From the NCBI GenBank assembly GCA_019745195.1, contig JAIETL010000039.1, forward strand, positions 1 to 64,000: DNA of 64,000 nucleotides, read 5' to 3'. The translations under genes were made by a program, and so were the position numbers. This DNA is from Beijerinckiaceae bacterium (GTDB lineage: Bacteria > Pseudomonadota > Alphaproteobacteria > Rhizobiales > Beijerinckiaceae). The notes under the pieces were generated by a model. The model searched no databases. It saw only the letters and a program-made list of their open reading frames with translations, and had not been told where the DNA came from. Of the stretch, positions 59,277 through 64,000 are shown piece after piece; position 1 is the first letter of the stretch; each line of letters begins with the position of its first letter.

Positions 59277-60190
59277 TGAATGCGTTTCGCCCCAGCCGGC
59301 ATGGCTCGCGCCGTCCGAAAGTCTCGTTCGAGTTCTTCCCGCCCAAGACGCCGGAGATGGAGGTCGCGCTCTGGGAGAGCGTGCGCCGGCTGGAGCCGCT
59401 CGGCCCCGCCTTCGTCTCGGTGACCTATGGCGCCGGCGGCTCGACCCGCGAACGCACCCATGCCACCGTCAAGCGCATGGTCGAGGAGACGGGGCTGAAA
59501 CCCGCCGCCCACCTGACCTGCGTCTCCGCCACCACCGACGAGGTCGACGAGGTGATACGGTCCTATTGGGACGCCGGCGTGCGCCATATCGTGGCGCTGC
59601 GCGGCGACCCGGCCGGCGGCCTCGGCACCACCTACGAGCCCCATCCGAACGGCTATCACCAGACCTCCGACCTCGTCGCCGGAATCCGCCGCGTCGGCGA
59701 TTTCGAGGTGACGGTCTCGGCCTATCCGGAGAAGCACCCGGAAGCCGCCTCGCTCGACGCCGATATCGACGCGCTGAAGAAGAAGGTCGATGCCGGCGCG
59801 ACGCGCGCCATCACCCAGTTCTTCTTCGATAACGACGTCTATTTCCGCTATCTCGACAAGGTGCGTGCGGCCGGCATCGACATTCCGATCCTGCCCGGCA
59901 TCGTCCCGGTCCAGAACTTCAAGCAGACCGCGAACTTCGCCCGGAAGACCGGTGCGAGCGTGCCGCAATGGCTGGCCGACCGTTTCGAGGGGCTGGAAGA
60001 AGACGCCGCGACCCGCCGGCTGGTGGCGGCCGCCGTCTGCGCCGAGCAGGCGCTCGACCTGATCGACCGCGGCGCGACCGACCTGCATTTCTACACGATG
60101 AACAAGGCCGATTTGGTCTATGCGATCTGCCATCTCGTGGGCCTGAAACCCGAGCGGGCGGCGGTGGCGCAGGCTGCGGCGGCGGAGTGA
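59276..60190 (+). CDS. metF: 5,10-methylenetetrahydrofolate reductase
   Basis: A 304-residue FAD enzyme that makes 5-methyltetrahydrofolate for MetH. It shows SFEFFPPKTPEME at the start, VSVTYGAGGSTRERT, the HIVALRGDPAGG loop, and ITQFFFDNDVYFRYL. Its ATG overlaps the stop of the ArsR fusion gene as TGATG. Length is typical of the bacterial, single-domain form. Confidence 0.97.
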   Translation: MNAFRPSRHGSRRPKVSFEFFPPKTPEMEVALWESVRRLEPLGPAFVSVTYGAGGSTRERTHATVKRMVEETGLKPAAHLTCVSATTDEVDEVIRSYWDAGVRHIVALRGDPAGGLGTTYEPHPNGYHQTSDLVAGIRRVGDFEVTVSAYPEKHPEAASLDADIDALKKKVDAGATRAITQFFFDNDVYFRYLDKVRAAGIDIPILPGIVPVQNFKQTANFARKTGASVPQWLADRFEGLEEDAATRRLVAAAVCAEQALDLIDRGATDLHFYTMNKADLVYAICHLVGLKPERAAVAQAAAAE

Positions 60191-60193
60191 TGT

Positions 60194-60280
60194 CGTCATT
60201 GCAAGCGCAGCGAAGCAACCCAGACTCGTAGGGCTCCACGGCCCCTGGATTGCTTCGTCGCTTCGCTCCTCGCAATGACG
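60194..60280. repeat. REP-like palindrome between metF and metH
   Basis: CGTCATTGC...GCGAAGCAA...CCAG on the left and CTGG...TTGCTTCG...GCAATGACG on the right form an imperfect palindrome, which fills most of the metF-metH gap. The CGTCATTGCGAGCG type is a very common dispersed element in Rhizobiales. It may fold in the mRNA and shape its stability or the relative output of the two genes. Confidence 0.8.
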
Positions 60281-60323
60281 GAGAGGGCGCCACCGGCGCC
60301 AGACGACCTGAGACGAAAGCGTG

Positions 60324-64000
<3,677 letters not shown>

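Noticed and set aside
60191-60323. Possible SAM or SAH riboswitch before metH
   Set aside because: The gap is filled by a REP-like palindrome; no riboswitch core motif could be matched.

Overview
The window reads as chromosome of a high-GC alphaproteobacterium of the order Hyphomicrobiales (Rhizobiales). A Bosea/Methylobacterium-like relative is my best guess, from gene order and protein style only. Support comes from a complete division and cell wall (dcw) cluster with lpxC downstream of ftsZ, a class A RNase P RNA a few genes upstream of mraZ, a perfect CtrA-type box (TTAA-N7-TTAAC), an adjacent ohrR/ohr pair, an ArsR-methyltransferase fusion ahead of metF/metH, and intergenic palindromes of the kind common in this order.

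Layout. 1-1.4 kb: a small accessory patch that starts AT-rich, with a HicB-like gene carrying a frameshifting 16-bp tandem duplication and a HigBA-like toxin-antitoxin pair. 1.4-9.4 kb: housekeeping and metabolic genes: a Cys-rich miniprotein, prmA, two small minus-strand genes, an aminopeptidase P behind a cluster of TCGCA/TGCGA half-sites, an AraC-azlC-azlD operon and ligA. 9.5-13.3 kb: membrane or exported small proteins and a DEAD-box helicase lying between ligA and recN. 13.4-38.8 kb, all on the minus strand except one gene: recN, bamD, lpxC, ftsZ, ftsA, ftsQ, ddl, (HxlR regulator and divergent oxidoreductase), murB, murC, murG, ftsW, murD, (palindromic repeat), mraY, murF, murE, (cupin), ftsI, ftsL, rsmH, mraZ. 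Transcription runs from mraZ toward recN, and many genes overlap by 4 bp. 39-45 kb: ohrR/ohr, a Tat-type metallo-beta-lactamase-fold protein, rnpB, a lytic transglycosylase, a TerB/J-domain protein and a peptidoglycan amidase. 44.8-50.2 kb: a MacA/MacB-like export operon, a PAS-GGDEF protein and a flavodoxin-like protein. 50.5-58 kb: a Na/Pi cotransporter-like protein, a GH3 glucosidase, a cold-shock protein, a MOSC protein, and a divergent EamA/MocR pair. 58-64 kb: the methionine/one-carbon operon (ArsR-methyltransferase, metF, metH); metH runs off the right edge.

How the parts work together. The dcw block makes the peptidoglycan precursor (MurC-F, Ddl), moves it to lipid I and II (MraY, MurG) and polymerises it at the septum (FtsW, FtsI) under FtsZ/FtsA/FtsQ/FtsL. 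MurB reduces the UDP-MurNAc precursor, and LpxC and BamD supply outer-membrane lipid A and protein assembly. The nearby transglycosylase and amidase trim or recycle the same wall. The cluster has three visible control points: four TGGG-type repeats upstream of mraZ, a perfect CtrA box upstream of ddl-ftsQ-ftsA-ftsZ, and a one-mismatch CtrA-like box upstream of ftsW. Three intrusions (HxlR/oxidoreductase, cupin, palindromic repeat) interrupt the normal order. I found no CRISPR array, prophage, insertion sequence or tRNA gene.
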